NCBI GenBank assembly: GCA_017550965.1 | Contig: JAFZNK010000194.1 | Coordinates: 1 to 64,000, forward strand | Reading direction: 5' to 3' | Source: Thermoguttaceae bacterium | GTDB lineage: Bacteria; Planctomycetota; Planctomycetia; Pirellulales; Thermoguttaceae | DNA: 64,000 bases | Shown: piece after piece, positions 33,538 through 42,638 of the stretch | Numbering within the stretch: the first letter of the stretch is position 1 | How the letters are laid out: every line of letters starts with the position of its first letter | Notes under the pieces: generated by a model | Seen by the model: the letters and a program-made list of their open reading frames with translations, nothing else | What the model was told of the DNA's origin: nothing | The model's database searches: none | Position numbers and translations under genes: made by a program

Positions 33538-34851
33538 TCACACTTCTGGCAATTCGTATCCTTTTCGAGGCTCGCGGCTAAGATATGTGTTCGCTTCGTC
33601 GTCGTCGATGAAGACCTCCTTTTCAGGATCCCACTTCAAGCTGCGCCCAAGATAACGAGCGATATTTAGCAAATGGCACACGGCGGCGCTACGGCGACCA
33701 ATCGCAATGTCGGAAATAGGTCGTTCGCCCGTTAAAATGCACGAAAGCCAGTTGTCGATGTGATCGCCGTTTTTGCGATCGCTCGCAAGAAGTTCTTTGG
33801 CTATTTCCGGCGGATTAGACGTCAAGTTAGCGCGGAAAATCTCCATCTTCCCCTTGGTTCCGACAAAAATGCCGCCGCCACGATTGCCGTTATCCAGTCG
33901 TACGACAATTCCGTTAGCATAACGATAAGCTAAACGCGGGTTCGAACATATTCCATTGCCACGATCAGCAGTTTCCGCCTCGGAATAGACGGGAGGAACC
34001 AGCCTTTCGGCGCCTTCTTCAACCATAATTTCTACCGGTCCGGTCAAGTCCATGCCAAGAGCGCACTGAATCTGATCAAAACCGTGAGTTCCCCAACCTG
34101 TCATCTCTCCTCCGGAATAGGGGCGGAACGAAAGCCAGCCGGGCTTAGCGCGAGGGGTAAACAGATCAATGTTGTAGGGAACTACAGGCGTTGGTCCGCA
34201 CCATGTTTCCCAGTCCAGACCCTCTGGAACAGGTTGTTCGGGCAAATTGCAAAGCCACGGACTCTCATAATTAGCAGCGATCACTTCCTTGATCTCTCCA
34301 AGGCCGCCGTTGCGGATGAATTCGCAACCGATAGCGTTTTCACGCATCGATCGTTGTTGACTGCCTGTTTGGAAAACGACGTTATTGCGGCGCGCCGCTT
34401 TTTCCATCAGTTTTCCTTCGTTAATCGTCAGCGTAATCGGCTTTTCGCCATAGACGTGCTTCCCGGCAAGACATGCGTTAATACATACTAGTCCGCGCCA
34501 ATGCTCTGGCGTAGCGGTCGTAAGCGCGTCTACGTCCTTTCGATCCAACACGCGGCGATAGTCCTGATAAGCGGCGTCGCAACCGTTTTCTTTCGCGACG
34601 CTTTCTGCGCGAGGAAGCCAGACGTCAGCGACGCAAATCGGCTGCGTTTTTGGATTTTTAGCGGCGGATCTATATATCTCGGAGCCCCTTCTTCCAACGC
34701 CGATACCCGCGACGCCGATCCGCTCGTTTGCGCCGGGTCGCGCGTCGTCCGCCAACGCGGAACGAGCAATCAAAGTCGGCGCGGCAACGCTCGTTAAAAC
34801 CGCAGAAGAGGCAAATCGTAAAAACGTCCGTCGTGATTGTTTTCGTTTCAT
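33538..34851 (-). CDS. Tat-exported Gfo/Idh/MocA-family oxidoreductase
   Basis: The 437-residue protein has a Tat signal (SRRTFLRFASSAVL, ending near SALA) followed by a Rossmann domain (RIGVAGIGVGRRG) and the family's EKP motif (HVYGEKPITLTINEG) with ATPEHW before it. The C-terminal alpha/beta domain contains GWGTHGFDQIQCALG. Members reduce or oxidise sugars and sugar acids with NAD(P). A Tat signal on these is typical of planctomycetes, because the cofactor is bound before export. The ATG at 34851 follows AAGGTGA by eight bases, preferred over a GTG three codons upstream. It lies downstream of the sugar isomerase gene on the same strand, suggesting a shared sugar pathway. Confidence 0.9.
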   Translation of the reverse strand: MKRKQSRRTFLRFASSAVLTSVAAPTLIARSALADDARPGANERIGVAGIGVGRRGSEIYRSAAKNPKTQPICVADVWLPRAESVAKENGCDAAYQDYRRVLDRKDVDALTTATPEHWRGLVCINACLAGKHVYGEKPITLTINEGKLMEKAARRNNVVFQTGSQQRSMRENAIGCEFIRNGGLGEIKEVIAANYESPWLCNLPEQPVPEGLDWETWCGPTPVVPYNIDLFTPRAKPGWLSFRPYSGGEMTGWGTHGFDQIQCALGMDLTGPVEIMVEEGAERLVPPVYSEAETADRGNGICSNPRLAYRYANGIVVRLDNGNRGGGIFVGTKGKMEIFRANLTSNPPEIAKELLASDRKNGDHIDNWLSCILTGERPISDIAIGRRSAAVCHLLNIARYLGRSLKWDPEKEVFIDDDEANTYLSREPRKGYELPEV

Positions 34852-34938
34852 TATGTTCACCTTACAACACTTCCAAACAAAAACGTTCGTTATTCCTCAA
34901 GAGTCATCAGGAAAAAACGAGTTATGAAAACGTAAAAG

Positions 34939-35763
34939 CTATATGATTTTTCGGAGGAAGTCGATCGACCTCGCCGCTTGATCCATCGTTCCGCACTCGA
35001 CGCTCATGACGACGTCTTGCGGAACGCTTTTTAAAATAGCGACAATTTTTTCCCAATCGACGACTCCGTCGCCGCAAGCGCATCCAACGGCGGTCCCCAT
35101 CACCTTTCCACGCTCCGCAGCAGATTGTTCAAAAGAAATGTCTTTGGCATGCATATGAATAACGCGAGATTTCACATGTTCAAGCCAAGAGACGGGATCG
35201 AGTCCGCCCAGGTAGGCGTTTCCAGTGTCAAAATTAGCGCCGATCGCCGGAGAATCGACCAGGTTAAGAATACGATCGTAACCGTCGACGCTAAGCGAAT
35301 AGGTTTGATGGGTCTCCAATCCAATTTTTATTCCGCGACGCTCGCAGACTTTGGACGCTTCTTTGATCGAATACTTTATTAGGACGAAATCTTCTTCCGC
35401 CGTCGTCCACGTTTGTTTATGCCCCTCATGGGTGTTGATGATCGGCGCGCCCGCTTCTTTGGCAAAACGCGCGGCCTGTTTGAGATATTCGACGGCTATT
35501 TCCGGCTTCGACAGTTGCGAATGCGAAGAAAAAGCGGAAATTTTCAGCCCATATTTTTCAACGGCGTCTCGAATGCGGAAAGGATCGTCAAGCATTGAAA
35601 CGCTGTGAAAGTACCGCGCTTCGCTCAATAGTTCCCTACCCCAATGAACCATCGGCTCGACGTACTCATAGCCAAGTTCTGCAGCAAAAGCGATTCCCTG
35701 TTCAAACGATTTATGCGACGTTCTAACCGCCTCCAAATTAAGACCGACGCCTACTTTTCCCAT
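34939..35763 (-). CDS. Sugar phosphate isomerase/epimerase (xylose-isomerase-like TIM barrel)
   Basis: The 274-residue protein belongs to the AP-endonuclease-2/xylose-isomerase-like TIM-barrel family. Its landmarks are AELGYEYVEPMVHWG, INTHEGHK, KIGLETHQTYSL, IGANFDTGNAYLGG, RVIHMHAKDISF and VVMSVECGTMDQAARS, which supply the Glu, Asp and His metal ligands. Substrate is not predictable; relatives isomerise or epimerise keto-sugars and inositols. No signal peptide is present, unlike its oxidoreductase neighbour. The gene is upstream of that oxidoreductase by 87 bp on the same strand, so the pair probably works together on a sugar intermediate. Confidence 0.88.
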   Translation of the reverse strand: MGKVGVGLNLEAVRTSHKSFEQGIAFAAELGYEYVEPMVHWGRELLSEARYFHSVSMLDDPFRIRDAVEKYGLKISAFSSHSQLSKPEIAVEYLKQAARFAKEAGAPIINTHEGHKQTWTTAEEDFVLIKYSIKEASKVCERRGIKIGLETHQTYSLSVDGYDRILNLVDSPAIGANFDTGNAYLGGLDPVSWLEHVKSRVIHMHAKDISFEQSAAERGKVMGTAVGCACGDGVVDWEKIVAILKSVPQDVVMSVECGTMDQAARSIDFLRKII

Positions 35764-35825
35764 TTTTTACTCCGACCAATTAAACTATCAACGACAAAAA
35801 AACTACTGAAAACATTTAAGGCAAC

Positions 35826-35870
35826 AAAAAAAATCCGAATTTTCAATTGGCAATCAATAAAAAATTCGGA
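35826..35870 (-). terminator. Rho-independent terminator of the GNAT-like genes
   Basis: A perfect 10-bp stem (35834-35843 with 35861-35870) is followed on the minus strand by eight T (35833-35826). It lies 16 bp beyond the stop codon of the second GNAT-like gene. Confidence 0.85.
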
Positions 35871-35886
35871 CGAAAGAAAACAAAAG

Positions 35887-37023
35887 CTACAGGTTTTTAT
35901 GATAAACGCGATAGCGTTTAAATCTCCTGGCCCCGACTCTTTCTAACACATGCGTAATTTTGTCGTTGTTTTCGTCGGTCCAGCCCAACTCTGCGTTGTC
36001 AAACTTCAGATGATAGTACCCCGAGTTAAACGTTTCGACGATCAACTTCTCCGCAACGCCTTTTCTACGGTACTCAGGCAACACGCACAGAACCATGACG
36101 CGCGCCCCCTTAACGCGTTTCATTCGTTGATTAAGCCGAACTAACCCCAAAAACGGCACGCCGAACCACGATAAACTTCCCTTTAATGGACGCGACGCTT
36201 CGTTAAAATCCGGAACGGTGATTGAAAAACCGATAGGTTTACCCTCTGCCTCGGCAATCAAAACCATATCCGGGCTCGCGAAAGAACGCAACGTTCGCGA
36301 ATACTCCTGGATTTCTTCCTGGGTTAAGGACACGTTCCCCCAATACCATTCTGATCGGACGTAGTCGTAAATCTCCATACAACGACGAACGTCGCGATCG
36401 AAATCTTTCAGGGAGAACGGACGAACTGTAAAATTATGTCGTTTTTGCAAACGATCGACCAACGGCTTCCACTGCTCGACAAACGCGCTGGACGTGTCGT
36501 CAAAGTACCAGGAAAAAAGGTCGCGATTCTTCTCGAGGCCCCAAGTCTCCAGCAACGCCTGGTAATAACTTGGATTATAGGTCATCATAATCTTGGGAGG
36601 GGAGTCGAACCCTTCGATAAGAAGCGCGTATTCATAATTCGTAGAGAATTCGACAGGACCGAAGAGCGAATCGCGCATTCTTTCTTCTTTTAACACGCGA
36701 GCGCCTTCGTTTAACAGCGCGTTAGCGACATTCTGATCGTTAACGCACTCGAAGAACCCAAACATACCGACGTTCGATTGATGCTCTTCGTTAAAACGAG
36801 CGTCGTCCGAAACCAAAACTCTTCCAAGCGTCTGATCGCCCTCGACGGCGATAAACTCTTGCGCCCAACCGTGTTTGAAAAAAGGGTTTTTCTTACGATT
36901 GAGTTTTCCACGAACAATAAGGTCCAACGGAGCGATCCAGTTGGGATCGTCGGCGTATATTTTACGAGGGAGCGCGATAAATCTTTCACGGTCGCGCGTC
37001 GTCGTTACTCTTATAATTTCCAT
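35887..37023 (-). CDS. GNAT-like N-acetyltransferase family protein, paralogue 1
   Basis: The 378-residue protein and its upstream neighbour are paralogues with the same layout: an N-terminal IYADDPNWIAPL-type motif, the NPFFKHGWAQEFIAV strand, GRVLVSDDARFN, FGFFECVNDQNVANAL, MMTYNPSYYQALLETWGL, and a C-terminal GNAT-like VMVLCVLPEYRRKGVAEKLI acetyl-CoA-binding pattern. Such long GNAT-related proteins are common in Bacteroidetes and planctomycetes and have no agreed substrate; some resemble peptidoglycan or lipid acyltransferases. The ATG at 37023 with GCGGA in front is preferred over a TTG four codons earlier. It ends at a strong terminator and follows its paralogue by 119 bp. Confidence 0.78.
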   Translation of the reverse strand: MEIIRVTTTRDRERFIALPRKIYADDPNWIAPLDLIVRGKLNRKKNPFFKHGWAQEFIAVEGDQTLGRVLVSDDARFNEEHQSNVGMFGFFECVNDQNVANALLNEGARVLKEERMRDSLFGPVEFSTNYEYALLIEGFDSPPKIMMTYNPSYYQALLETWGLEKNRDLFSWYFDDTSSAFVEQWKPLVDRLQKRHNFTVRPFSLKDFDRDVRRCMEIYDYVRSEWYWGNVSLTQEEIQEYSRTLRSFASPDMVLIAEAEGKPIGFSITVPDFNEASRPLKGSLSWFGVPFLGLVRLNQRMKRVKGARVMVLCVLPEYRRKGVAEKLIVETFNSGYYHLKFDNAELGWTDENNDKITHVLERVGARRFKRYRVYHKNL

Positions 37024-37142
37024 ATTTTCCGCCAAGGGGAACGCAAAACCGCCTAAAAACGAGTCAAAAGGAAAAGGCGATTCAGTTACGGGTTTAATTT
37101 AATTCAAGTAAAAACGATTTACGGGAAACAAGCTCACGCGCG

Positions 37143-38273
37143 TTACGCAATTGGCTTGTCGTAGACGCGATAAGTTTTATTACAAACGGCTCCGCCCTTT
37201 TCTAAACTCCCGCGCGAAAATTGATTAGATTCAAGCACCCATGAAAACTCACACTCTTGAACGCCGCACTCAAGCGCTTTGGGCACCAGCGCGTTAAGCA
37301 AAACGAGTCCAAGCCCCGACATCTGGTACTCGGGAATAACGTTTGTGCTAATCACGCGAATACGTCTAATCGCTTCTTCGCGTTTTCGCAATAATTTAAC
37401 AAAACCAAAGGGGAAAAGTCTTCCGTTAATCGCCTTAATTCGAGGATTATAATCGGGAAGACAAAAAGTCGCGCCAATCGGTTGATCGTCAATTTCCGCG
37501 ACAATAGCAAGCTCTGGAATCATTAAAAGTTTCAGGGACGCAGCCATCGTCTTGATCTCGCTTTCAGACATTGGCACAAATCCCCAGGTATTCGTTAACG
37601 AACGATTATAAATGTTTAAAAACATCTCGTAATCGTCGGTAAAACGCTTCTTATTCAACGGACGAAGTTTCACGTTGAAACGTTCTTGGATCATCTCCGC
37701 CGTATGAAGAAACCGTTCGCGAACCTTGGGCAACATATCGACCTTTCCCCAAAAAGAGTATAGGTCTTGCGATTTCACAAAGCCGGCGTTTTCGATCAAT
37801 TTCTCATAGTACGGGGGATTGTACGTCATCATGAAGAACGGCGAAGAATCGAAACCGTCGATTAGAAGCCCGACCGTATGATTCATCGAGGGGTTCATCG
37901 GTCCGCGAACGGCAACGCATCCCTGATCTTTCAACCATTGCGAAGCCGCGTTAAACAAAGCGTTGGCGACTTCCTGATCGTCAACGGATTCAAAAAAACC
38001 GAAAAAGCCGACGCCGTCGTTATAACGTTCGAGATGCCCAACGTTCAAAATCGCGGCGATACGCCCGACCATTTTTCCGTCGCGCGTCGCCATAAATGTC
38101 TGAACTTTGTTTCGTTCGTAAAAAGGATTCTTTCCAAAACCCAACAACCCCTTTTCCTCGGCACGAAGCGGGGGAATCCAATAAGGATCGTTCTTATAAA
38201 GTTCCCAGGGAAACGTCAGGAAACGTTTTTTATCTCCCTGTGCGGCAGGAATTGAAATTATAATTTCGCTCAT
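37143..38273 (-). CDS. GNAT-like N-acetyltransferase family protein, paralogue 2
   Basis: The 376-residue protein resembles the downstream gene over its full length. Shared landmarks are ELYKNDPYWIPPL, KNPFYERNKVQTFMAT, GFFGFFESVDDQEVANALF, MMTYNPPYYEKLIENAGF and the GNAT-like VISTNVIPEYQMSGLGLVLLNAL. The glycine-rich acetyl-CoA loop is weaker than in its partner (QMSGLG against RRKGVA). GPMNPSMNHTVGLLIDGFDSSPF lies in the N-terminal half and has a counterpart in the partner. The pair arose by tandem duplication. No export signal is present. The substrate is unknown. Confidence 0.78.
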   Translation of the reverse strand: MSEIIISIPAAQGDKKRFLTFPWELYKNDPYWIPPLRAEEKGLLGFGKNPFYERNKVQTFMATRDGKMVGRIAAILNVGHLERYNDGVGFFGFFESVDDQEVANALFNAASQWLKDQGCVAVRGPMNPSMNHTVGLLIDGFDSSPFFMMTYNPPYYEKLIENAGFVKSQDLYSFWGKVDMLPKVRERFLHTAEMIQERFNVKLRPLNKKRFTDDYEMFLNIYNRSLTNTWGFVPMSESEIKTMAASLKLLMIPELAIVAEIDDQPIGATFCLPDYNPRIKAINGRLFPFGFVKLLRKREEAIRRIRVISTNVIPEYQMSGLGLVLLNALVPKALECGVQECEFSWVLESNQFSRGSLEKGGAVCNKTYRVYDKPIA

Positions 38274-38398
38274 AAGTATCAGACGATTCCTTTCGTACGC
38301 AGGAATTCCTTACTCGTTCAAAGTCCGTTTAATCGTTCATAGGTGGCGCAAGTAATTCTTTTAAAACGGATCGCGCCTAGCAAAATACGGAGCCTTTG

Positions 38399-38929
38399 CT
38401 ATTGCTGGTTCTCCCATACGTTGAACGACGCTCGTTTTTCAAAGGGAAGTCGCCCCGATTTTGGCGCTTCGACTGCTGGAACGCCAATGGGCAAAAGAAT
38501 CTGAACGCGTTTTCCAGTGGGAATTTTTAAAATCTCGGCGATTCTCCTGGCAACCTGATCACGACGCAACACGCCGTCAAGCCAAACGCTCGAGTAGCCA
38601 AAAGCGGTCAACGCCAACAACATGTTTTCTACAGCGGCTGCGCAGTCTTCTTTGTAGAAAGAGATATCGTTAAAGACTGGTCTTTCATCTGCGACGCAAA
38701 CAATCGCCGCCTTTGCCGTCTTGCATGTTGGAATGGGTAAAACCTCGGCTATTTTCGCCAGGACTTCAGGATCGTCGACGGCGACAAAAGAAGGCGTTTG
38801 CTGATTGCATGCCGAAGGCGCAAGGATCCCGGCTTCCACAACTTTCTTTAGAATTTCGCGAGAAACAGGCGTGTCGTTGAACTCGCTACGGTAACAAGTT
38901 CGTTTTGCGATCGTTTCGAAAAAATCCAT
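38399..38929 (-). CDS. Nitroreductase-family flavoprotein
   Basis: The 176-residue protein has the FMN-dependent nitroreductase fold: an N-terminal RTCYRSEFNDTPVSREIL, APSACNQQTPSFVAV, the DCAAAVENMLLALTAFGYSSVWLDG helix and PIGVPAVEAPKSGRLPFE. These bind FMN and form the dimer. It is close to the shorter type of the family, found in anaerobes and often involved in reduction of nitro compounds or quinones with NAD(P)H. It sits on the same strand as the two GNAT-like genes but 125 bp upstream. The natural substrate cannot be named. Confidence 0.88.
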   Translation of the reverse strand: MDFFETIAKRTCYRSEFNDTPVSREILKKVVEAGILAPSACNQQTPSFVAVDDPEVLAKIAEVLPIPTCKTAKAAIVCVADERPVFNDISFYKEDCAAAVENMLLALTAFGYSSVWLDGVLRRDQVARRIAEILKIPTGKRVQILLPIGVPAVEAPKSGRLPFEKRASFNVWENQQ

Positions 38930-39036
38930 AGACTCTCCTCTATAAAGCCTTCTTCGGCAAAAACTAGCTTTGACTCCGCTAAAAAAGACACGAACCCAAG
39001 CTGTAATCTAAACAATTACAAAACCGTCGTTATGCC

Positions 39037-40071
39037 TTATTGGGCGATATGGAACAGAAGGACGTCGCCTTCTTTGACGACATATTCCTTCGTCTCTCGG
39101 TGATTCAATCCGGCGGCTTTAACTTCTCTCTCGCTTCCAAGCCGCACAAGATCGTCGCACGCAATCACTTCGCATCGAATAAATTTCTTAACGAAATCGG
39201 AATGAATCCTCCCGGCGGCTTCCAATGCGGATCCGTTTTTACTCATGAGCCAACTGCGAACTTCTTTCTCGCCCGCCGTTAAAAAAACCATTTGTCCGGA
39301 ATTATCCATTAGGGTACGAACGACTTTATCGCGTCCTACAAGGGTAAGCCCCATTTCTTCGCAAAACGCCTTCGCTTCGTCCGGCGACGTCTTGGACAAT
39401 TCCAATTCGAGACCAACCGACGCGGCAAGGACAGGCTCTTTTTCAGAGCCAAACTTGTCGTATTGTTCGAAATCCGTCTCGTCGTCGCCTGTATTAACGA
39501 AAATCATGCGACGTTTTTCCGTCAGAAATCGGAAAGAACGCGTCGCGTGATACTGTTCTTCGTCCATCTCTTCTGCGAGTAACGGGTTGCCAGCTTCCAA
39601 ACGTTGTTGAATCAACTCCAGGGTTTCTTGCTCAATACGTAATTTTTCCAACTCTTCTTTAGGGAGATGCTTCTTCAACTGCTCCGCAATCTTCTGAAGT
39701 CGATTCGTCGCAATTTCCAGATCAGCTAAAATCATATCTTCAACGAACGAACGCATTTCTTCGTCGACCTTTGCTCCGCTAAAAGCGGGAACGACGCAGA
39801 CAAGATAATCTGCTTCTCGCAAATGCGCCAATTTCGCTACGTTTCCAACGTGATCGCGACTTAATCCAGGCGTGTCGACAATTTCCATCGCGGCGTAAGT
39901 AACCTTTTTGGGGTTGTAAATTTTACAAAGCGCCTCGATTCGAGGTTCGGGAATTGTCGCCATCGCCGACTGAGACGAATGTGTCGCCGCAGGATCAGGC
40001 GTCGCGCCGCTTAACCAAGTGAACAAGGAACTTTTACCGCTGCCAGAATAACCGACTAAACCGACTTTCAT
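39037..40071 (-). CDS. YchF/OLA1-like P-loop GTPase/ATPase
   Basis: The 344-residue protein has the Obg-family layout of YchF. The P-loop is GYSGSGKSS at residues 7-15, switch II is DTPG within MEIVDTPGLSRDHVGN, and an alpha-helical coiled-coil insertion covers about residues 115-180. The TGS-like C-terminal domain ends EYVVKEGDVLLFHIAQ. The base-recognition motif is FVNTGDDE, not NKxD, so it may prefer ATP, as YchF does. Most YchF proteins are about 363 residues and begin with a longer G1 region. A zinc-ribbon coiled-coil protein is encoded 103 bp upstream on the same strand. Family members bind ribosomes and respond to oxidative stress. Confidence 0.82.
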   Translation of the reverse strand: MKVGLVGYSGSGKSSLFTWLSGATPDPAATHSSQSAMATIPEPRIEALCKIYNPKKVTYAAMEIVDTPGLSRDHVGNVAKLAHLREADYLVCVVPAFSGAKVDEEMRSFVEDMILADLEIATNRLQKIAEQLKKHLPKEELEKLRIEQETLELIQQRLEAGNPLLAEEMDEEQYHATRSFRFLTEKRRMIFVNTGDDETDFEQYDKFGSEKEPVLAASVGLELELSKTSPDEAKAFCEEMGLTLVGRDKVVRTLMDNSGQMVFLTAGEKEVRSWLMSKNGSALEAAGRIHSDFVKKFIRCEVIACDDLVRLGSEREVKAAGLNHRETKEYVVKEGDVLLFHIAQ

Positions 40072-40174
40072 CTCTCAACTCTTATTCCAAGATGGCTCAA
40101 TCGCAACGACCGCCTTACCGACAAAACAAACAAATGCAAACTGACGCGCCTGACTTGCGCCAGGCGTTCAGTTC

Positions 40175-40903
40175 TCACTGCAAACGATATCCCTCGGGCA
40201 TGTAGAGGAGCCGTCCGCACGCCGAACAACAAATAGCGGAACCTGAACAAACGTCCATGACCGTTTCAATCGGAATTTGACAATTACAAGATCCGCAATA
40301 TCCGCCGCTCGACAACGGCGCAAGCGCGTCTTCGCCGCCAAAATCGCTCACGCAACGCGAATATATCCCAGACAAGCCTCGCGGCAACTTTGATTCTGCC
40401 TCACGCAACCTCTGCCGGGTATGCTCCAAGTCCGCCGCGAGTTTTGGAGCGTTTTGATCATGGGAATCTTTCGCCTTATTAAGGACGCCTTCCGCTTCTC
40501 TAATCTTCAATTCCGCCGATTTAATCTCTTCGTCAATCGCGTCGACAGCGGCGAGGGCTTCAAGCGTCAAATCAGCCAGCGAATCGTTTTTTCTCTCTTC
40601 AAGCTGGATTTGGATTTTTAATGCTTCAAATTCGCGATCCGATTTTGCGAGGTTTAATTGCTCCCTACGCCGTTCAAGTTCTTGCGCGACTCTCGCCGCC
40701 TCGCGTTCTTTTTCGTTAGCGTCTAAAAGAGCTATTTGTTTGGCGTCTCGCTTGGACTCGAGTTCCTTCCTAGCGACGTTGACCTGCTCTTGGCCAAGGG
40801 CGACGGATCGTTTCAATTTCCGCTCGCGATAGTTTATATCTACAATTTGCCGATGGATTCGATGCAATTCGTCCATCAACTGCGCGATCTCTATTCCAGT
40901 CAT
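40175..40903 (-). CDS. Coiled-coil protein with C-terminal C4 zinc ribbon (CT398-like)
   Basis: The 242-residue protein is mostly one long coiled coil (about residues 1-185) rich in Glu, Lys and Arg. A C-terminal zinc ribbon follows with two Cys pairs: CGSCNCQIP and, about 20 residues on, CCSACGRLLYMP. This matches the CT398/DUF164 family of C4-type zinc-ribbon proteins, which are reported to interact with sigma-54 or type III and flagellar components in other bacteria. Here the flagellar export genes lie only a few kilobases away on the same strand, which is suggestive but not proof. No start conflict: the ATG begins a clean coiled coil. Confidence 0.83.
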   Translation of the reverse strand: MTGIEIAQLMDELHRIHRQIVDINYRERKLKRSVALGQEQVNVARKELESKRDAKQIALLDANEKEREAARVAQELERRREQLNLAKSDREFEALKIQIQLEERKNDSLADLTLEALAAVDAIDEEIKSAELKIREAEGVLNKAKDSHDQNAPKLAADLEHTRQRLREAESKLPRGLSGIYSRCVSDFGGEDALAPLSSGGYCGSCNCQIPIETVMDVCSGSAICCSACGRLLYMPEGYRLQ

Positions 40904-41114
40904 GAAACAACCTCGTTGGAACTACCAGCGCGTCGCCCCCATGTTGACAAAAAGCGAAGGGACCCGGACAACATGCTGATTATACCAGCAATCTCCATAC
41001 TTTCTAGTTTGTTCTCAGAAAAACAGGCGCGAGATTGGATATTTTTCCATTTTCCGACAGAAATATAGCGGCGCGTTCATACCAACAATCCAAATCGACT
41101 GCGAAATATAACGT

Positions 41115-42029
41115 CTAGTAGGAACGAACTCTCCTGGCCTCGTAAAAGAGAATGGCGGCAGCGTTTGAAACGTTCAGACTATCGGCGACGCCAAGCATGG
41201 GAAGTCGAATTTTACGCAAAAGATTATTGTCCATGTCGACTTGCGTTTCTTCAGACCATTCTTTGGTCAACCCTTCTGCTTCGCTTCCAAGAACAACGGC
41301 AGTTGGCAGACGATAATCCAACTGCGCGTAGGGTATAGCCTCGTCGCAAAGCGCGGTCGCCCTCTGGATTCTTCGCTCTCTCAACCATGTCAAAAGAGTC
41401 GCAGACGACGCGACGACAACTGGAACGTGAAAAATCGCGCCTAAGCTTCCCCTAACGGCGTTGGGATTATATACGTCGTAATCGTCGGCGGCTATCATAA
41501 TCGCGTCAAGACCCGCTCCGTCCGCGCTTCTCAAGATAGCGCCGATGTTGCCAGGTTTTTCAACGCCCTCGACAACGCCGATTAGCGGTTCTTCTCGAGA
41601 CGTACGACACTTTTCCTCAAGCAAAGAATCCAATTCGTCAAGCGTCGTCAATTTAGACTTAACAACGGCGACGACGCCTTCGTTCCGATCGCCAAACACA
41701 ATTTTGGCAAAAGCTCCGGAAGCAAGTGGAATTGTTGGCGTACGCTTGGAGTCCGACAACGTTAAAATCTCTTTAAGCTTGCCCCTTCGCTCAGCGTCGT
41801 GGCATACGTTGCGAAGAGACGCGTCGAGATTGACTTTGCATTCTGCTTCGACGTCCTTGCCTGCGTCCCAGAAAACTTCGACAAATTCATATCCGGAACG
41901 CCAAGCGCGCTCGACCTCTCGAACCCCGTCGATGAGAAAGAGTTTTTCGCGTCGTCTTGCCCGACTCTCCTTCAACTGAAGGGCATGTTTGACGCGAGGG
42001 TTATTAGCGCTAACAATCGCCGAAAACAT
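41115..42029 (-). CDS. TrmH/SpoU-family RNA 2'-O-methyltransferase
   Basis: The 304-residue protein has an N-terminal substrate-binding domain (NPRVKHALQLKESRARRREK, the SpoU_sub_bind-like part) and a C-terminal trefoil-knot methyltransferase domain. The three SPOUT motifs are GVVEGVEKPGNIGAILRSADGAG, VLGSEAEGLTKEW and IRLPMLGVADSLNVSNAAAI. The knot and SAM-binding residues are all there. The family methylates the ribose 2'-O of tRNA or 23S rRNA. The ATG at 42029 begins at the usual N-terminus; an upstream ATG (42071) would add 14 residues with no homology. It is downstream of fliQ on the same strand with a 274-bp gap, so probably not in that operon. Confidence 0.92.
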   Translation of the reverse strand: MFSAIVSANNPRVKHALQLKESRARRREKLFLIDGVREVERAWRSGYEFVEVFWDAGKDVEAECKVNLDASLRNVCHDAERRGKLKEILTLSDSKRTPTIPLASGAFAKIVFGDRNEGVVAVVKSKLTTLDELDSLLEEKCRTSREEPLIGVVEGVEKPGNIGAILRSADGAGLDAIMIAADDYDVYNPNAVRGSLGAIFHVPVVVASSATLLTWLRERRIQRATALCDEAIPYAQLDYRLPTAVVLGSEAEGLTKEWSEETQVDMDNNLLRKIRLPMLGVADSLNVSNAAAILFYEARRVRSY

Positions 42030-42303
42030 AAAAAGCACGTCTCCAATACTAAATAAAGACAAACGCAACAAGGATATAAAAATCGCAAAACGATTGTCTT
42101 TCCAAGCAATCTTAAAAAAACAAAGAACTCACGAAAAAACTATCGGCACGACGTTTTACAAACGCTTTCACAATGAATTTTAAAAATAAGGACGCTCAAC
42201 GTCAAGACTCGGCGTTCGAGGAGGATGTAAAAGAATGTTCAAGACGATTCCATTCTCGCAAATCACCCAAATAGGTCAAGTCGCTTTCTCAATTAGACGT
42301 TTA

Positions 42304-42585
42304 TTACTGAAAAAAGATAGTTGTCGTTTCAGGAATATTTTCAAAGAGAATACGTGAATACTCGACGATCTTACCGACAATCCACGGTAAACAAACAGCA
42401 AAAGCGACGATCATCGAGGTAACCTTGACGACAAAAGCCGAAGTTTGATCCTGGATTTGCGTAACGGTCTGAACAAGTCCAACAAGTACTCCAACGATTA
42501 CGCCTGTCAAAAGAACAGGAGTTACTATTAGCAAAGCTAATTGCAATCCCTCACGGGCAAGCGCTACAACGAGGTCGTTATCCAT
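42304..42585 (-). CDS. fliQ: Flagellar biosynthesis protein FliQ
   Basis: FliQ is a small membrane component of the flagellar type III export gate. The 93-residue protein has the two expected transmembrane helices (LALLIVTPVLLTGVIVGVLVG and TSMIVAFAVCLPWIVGKIV) and the family block QTVTQIQDQTSAFVVKV between them. Length equals that of E. coli FliQ. It follows fliP by 53 bp on the same strand and would be translated from the same transcript. FliR and FlhB genes are not next to it. Confidence 0.95.
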   Translation of the reverse strand: MDNDLVVALAREGLQLALLIVTPVLLTGVIVGVLVGLVQTVTQIQDQTSAFVVKVTSMIVAFAVCLPWIVGKIVEYSRILFENIPETTTIFFQ

Positions 42586-42638
42586 AAGACAAATTTTCTA
42601 AAAAAAACGCGTTAAAAGTCAGGGAAACCGGGCTTTGT

